NCBI GenBank assembly: GCA_016790965.1
Contig: JAEUNZ010000007.1
Coordinates: forward strand, 1-55,146
Source of the DNA: SSSZ01 sp016790965
GTDB lineage: Bacteria; Pseudomonadota; Gammaproteobacteria; Burkholderiales; Rhodocyclaceae
Length of the DNA: 55,146 bases
Reading direction: 5' to 3'
The translations under genes were made by a program, and so were the position numbers. How positions within the stretch are numbered: the stretch's first letter is position 1; the number at the start of each line of letters is the position of its first letter. Of the stretch, positions 53,222-55,146 are shown piece after piece. The notes under the pieces were generated by a model. It was not told where the DNA came from and did not search any database. It saw nothing but the letters and a program-made list of their open reading frames with translations.

Positions 53222-53662
53222 CTACATGAGCAGCGCAAAGCAATTAGGGCATCGGGCGTCCGATTGCTTCACCGGCGAGCCACATACGCGGCAGTCTTCT
53301 GCATTGGTTGAACGTCGCGCATTGTTGCCTATGTCGGCGCCAGCCTTATTGTTGAATTGCTCTGCAATGATGTTTTTCCCACTACGGGTCAAAACAGCCT
53401 TTATCGCGGACACGGCAGTTCTGACGCTTGTACGGAAAAACTCCTTCGCCTCGTGATATTGGCTCAGTTCCTTGTGGACGCTCTGCTCTACATCCCGCGG
53501 CTCAACCACCAACACGTCGTACTCCAACACAAATGAATGCGGCAAACCGGTCCCATTTAGTTCCTCAATTCTCAGGGCCGGGTCTTTCGTGCTGTAGCCA
53601 ACCTTGACCAGACCAGGCATGGCCTTGTTGGACAAGACATAGACCCAACCGCGAATTTTCAT
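53222..53662 (-). CDS. GIY-YIG (T5orf172-like) protein with zinc ribbon
   Basis: A 146-residue protein. The N-terminal GIY-YIG-like domain shows GWVYVLSN and VKVGYSTKDPALRIEEL, with Arg of the active site and EFF near residue 80 for the catalytic Glu. The C-terminal CRVCGSPVKQSDARCPNC is a zinc ribbon (two CxxC). Such proteins are probable nucleases in mobile regions. ATG 53662 begins MKIRGWVYVLSN; a longer frame upstream adds 36 unconserved residues. GC content is lower than in the rest of the window. The Shine-Dalgarno is weak. Confidence 0.75.
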   Translation of the reverse strand: MKIRGWVYVLSNKAMPGLVKVGYSTKDPALRIEELNGTGLPHSFVLEYDVLVVEPRDVEQSVHKELSQYHEAKEFFRTSVRTAVSAIKAVLTRSGKNIIAEQFNNKAGADIGNNARRSTNAEDCRVCGSPVKQSDARCPNCFALLM

Positions 53663-53770
53663 AGGGCAATCCAGAATGAGCGTCAGTTGTAATGCGATTC
53701 TCGAAATCCCGCGTGCTCGCTTTTGGCGTTCCGACCGTGGACAAATCAGTGTCCGGTCGGCACGAATCAA

Positions 53771-54367
53771 TTATGCAAGGTTTCCACCGCCCCCACTTGG
53801 ATTTGCCTTGCCCATCAGCCGGGCCGTGATGCGTGCATCGACTACAGCCTGGATGTCAGCGTCGGTCACGCCCAATTCCGCCAGTGCTGCTGCTGCTTTT
53901 CTGGCCTGACGCGCCACTGTCGATTTCGCGGCACGGACCCGCTTGCCCAATTCGCTGCCCTGGTCTTCGACACGTGGCATCGTACGCGCCAGCGCCAGCA
54001 AGCCCAGCAGGTCGGGCTTGTCCAAATCAAGCACCAGGGCGCTGCTCGCAGCCTCCCAATGGCAGGCGATAGTCATTCCGCCGATGAGCAGATGACCGTC
54101 CGCGTAGGCAATGGGGATCGGATCTACGGCCGGCGGCACGGCAGCCAGCGCCCGCAATGCCTCAGGGGAAAAGGTGGCACGGCCATGCCAAGCGCCGCGG
54201 GCGGGCATGATCGCGGTGGCCTCGCCGCATTGGATCGACAGGCACCCAGCTTCGTAGGCAAGCAGCGCCTGCCCGAGACCCAGCCGCTTGCGCCGGAAGG
54301 GCTTGGCGGCTGCCGCGAAATCGGCAAGCGGCACCTGCAGAAAATTGTTCGCTAGGTTCGGCGGCAT
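53771..54367 (-). CDS. hypothetical protein, mobile-region type
   Basis: A 198-residue protein I do not recognise. Residues 1-100 alternate strands and helices (NFLQVPLADFAAAAKPFRRK, LLAYEAGCLSIQCGEATAIM, IPIAYADGHLLIGGMTIAC), loosely like a sliding-clamp subdomain, but this is an impression only. Residues 130-190 form basic helices (GKRVRAAKSTVARQARKAAA). No signal peptide. ATG 54367 has GGGGGCGC upstream; the longer frame starts at TTG. Confidence 0.6.
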   Translation of the reverse strand: MPPNLANNFLQVPLADFAAAAKPFRRKRLGLGQALLAYEAGCLSIQCGEATAIMPARGAWHGRATFSPEALRALAAVPPAVDPIPIAYADGHLLIGGMTIACHWEAASSALVLDLDKPDLLGLLALARTMPRVEDQGSELGKRVRAAKSTVARQARKAAAALAELGVTDADIQAVVDARITARLMGKANPSGGGGNLA

Positions 54368-54823
54368 GAATGCGCCCCCATTCGGATGACGGGGGTACTG
54401 TACGCTTTCGCAATCCCTGCGCCAATCAGCCAATCAGCATAGGCGGGGTTACGTTCAACGGGAAATATCGTGCCGATAGACAGACGTGGTGCTCGCCGAT
54501 TTCTGACATCAGCCTATACCGGAGAAGTCAGGACCAAACGCAATGACCACGCCCAAGACAACTTCGGCGCTTCTTTACTACCGGACGTCCCACTGCAATC
54601 TGCTCTTGGGCGACAGCAGAAGACTGCCACGGCTCGGAACCTTCACCCCCGGCACCGTATGGTGGCTACGCCGCCAGCAGAATAGGCACTCTCTCGGATT
54701 TTGGATATTCGCTGATCTATAATCTCGTCATGAGCTAGCCATTCTCCTCTCCCTGTGTTCTACGCGGCCACGGCCAGCAAGATTCGTCTTGCGCCAGCGG
54801 CTTCACTGACCTTGGAGATTGAG
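54368..54823. other. 456-bp gap with no convincing gene
   Basis: A 71-codon frame at 54470-54685 lacks a ribosome site and recognisable sequence and is judged spurious. The only clear signal is TATAAT at 54719-54724, listed separately. GC content is lower than in the main part of the window. Confidence 0.6.
54719..54724 (+). promoter_or_regulatory. consensus -10 box before the last gene
   Basis: TATAAT at 54719-54724, 99 bp before ATG 54824; no good -35 at 16-18 bp. Confidence 0.35.
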
Positions 54824-55096
54824 ATGAAGCAGAAGGATTGGACGGACATCCCGCGCGATGTCCATGAGGCGATTAGGCGTGTCCGGCGATTCCTGGTCTG
54901 TGTGGGAACCACAATACAAGATGAAGCGTATGCCGAAGAGTTGGCGCGGCTTGGCGTAGCAATCGACTGCGACAACGAAGTTGAGATGCTAGATGCACTT
55001 CTCGCACGGTACGGACTACCATCTGACTTGCTCCCTCCGCTTGACGATCCGGAGACGGAGGCGGAAGCAATTGAACGCCGGCTGACAGGCAGATAG
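54824..55096 (+). CDS. small hypothetical protein
   Basis: A 90-residue acidic protein: a basic helix (MKQKDWTDIPRDVHEAIRRV), then VCVGTTIQDEAYAEELARLG, and an acidic end (LPPLDDPETEAEAIERRL). No family recognised. GGAG sits 7 bp before ATG 54824. Possibly an antitoxin-like or regulatory protein of the mobile tail, but there is no sequence support for this. Confidence 0.5.
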   Translation: MKQKDWTDIPRDVHEAIRRVRRFLVCVGTTIQDEAYAEELARLGVAIDCDNEVEMLDALLARYGLPSDLLPPLDDPETEAEAIERRLTGR

Positions 55097-55146
55097 CCTG
55101 ACCGGGATTTTGCGGCTTGTGGCAGCAAGGATCATCAACGGTAATG

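Noticed and set aside
54470..54685. 71-codon frame
   Set aside because: No ribosome site, no recognisable sequence, and atypical codon pattern.

Overview
This is a GC-rich (roughly 65%) bacterial chromosome segment. Gene order and content (recA-recX, lptB-rpoN-hpf-ptsN-hprK, ttcA with a pteridine reductase, ybgC-tolQRAB-pal-cpoB-queE, an integron integrase with SOS-type control, many c-di-GMP and two-component proteins) fit a betaproteobacterium, most likely Rhodocyclales (Azospira/Dechloromonas/Azoarcus relatives). That placement is inferred from gene content and not from a phylogeny.

Layout. (1) 1-1943: the right edge of a chromosomal integron. An intI gene points away from a candidate attI site that is cut by the left window edge, so the cassette array should lie just outside. 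A LexA-like box overlaps the intI promoter. A ccdAB-type toxin-antitoxin pair follows, whose antitoxin looks like a Phd/YefM-CcdA hybrid. (2) 2010-7488: recA-recX-lptB-rpoN-hpf-ptsN-hprK, a compact housekeeping run covering SOS, LPS export, sigma-54, ribosome hibernation and nitrogen PTS. (3) 7540-12755: a PsiF-like protein, a terminator, then a secreted protein, a CsgG-like protein and a transmembrane Ser/Thr kinase, facing an FHA-adenylate cyclase gene across a strong bidirectional terminator. This is the best candidate here for an undescribed envelope-signalling system. (4) 12822-18469, minus strand: ttcA, a pteridine reductase, and a FIST sensor plus hybrid histidine kinase pair. (5) 18601-27824: a MidA-like methyltransferase, an unknown protein, a YjfB-like protein, an alpha/beta hydrolase, CCA-adding enzyme, an NDUFA9-like protein and a giant AsmA-like DUF748 protein. 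(6) 28071-37332, mostly minus strand: DUF1631, Slt, 5-formyl-THF cyclo-ligase, a cysK-patB-membrane protein operon, a VOC protein and IlvA. (7) 37437-46314: YqaA-like protein, a DUF2330/NqrB-like pair, the Tol-Pal operon, QueE and a PilZ protein. (8) 46559-52583: a PAS-GGDEF-EAL protein, a membrane-anchored spermidine-synthase-like protein, QueC and a YeeE/YedE transporter. (9) 52772-55146: tandem tRNA-Lys genes with a consensus promoter, then a lower-GC tail with a GIY-YIG protein and orphan genes.

Three intergenic elements of about 155-165 bp (27914-28068, 32758-32924, 48778-48937) share inverted-repeat ends and an internal core, and form a MITE-like family. In two of them the element end provides the stop codon of the adjacent gene. 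The spermidine-synthase-like gene and queC share a nearly identical 26-bp block that puts a TATAGT box eight bases before the ATG, suggesting leaderless transcripts. No CRISPR array, rRNA or prophage was seen.
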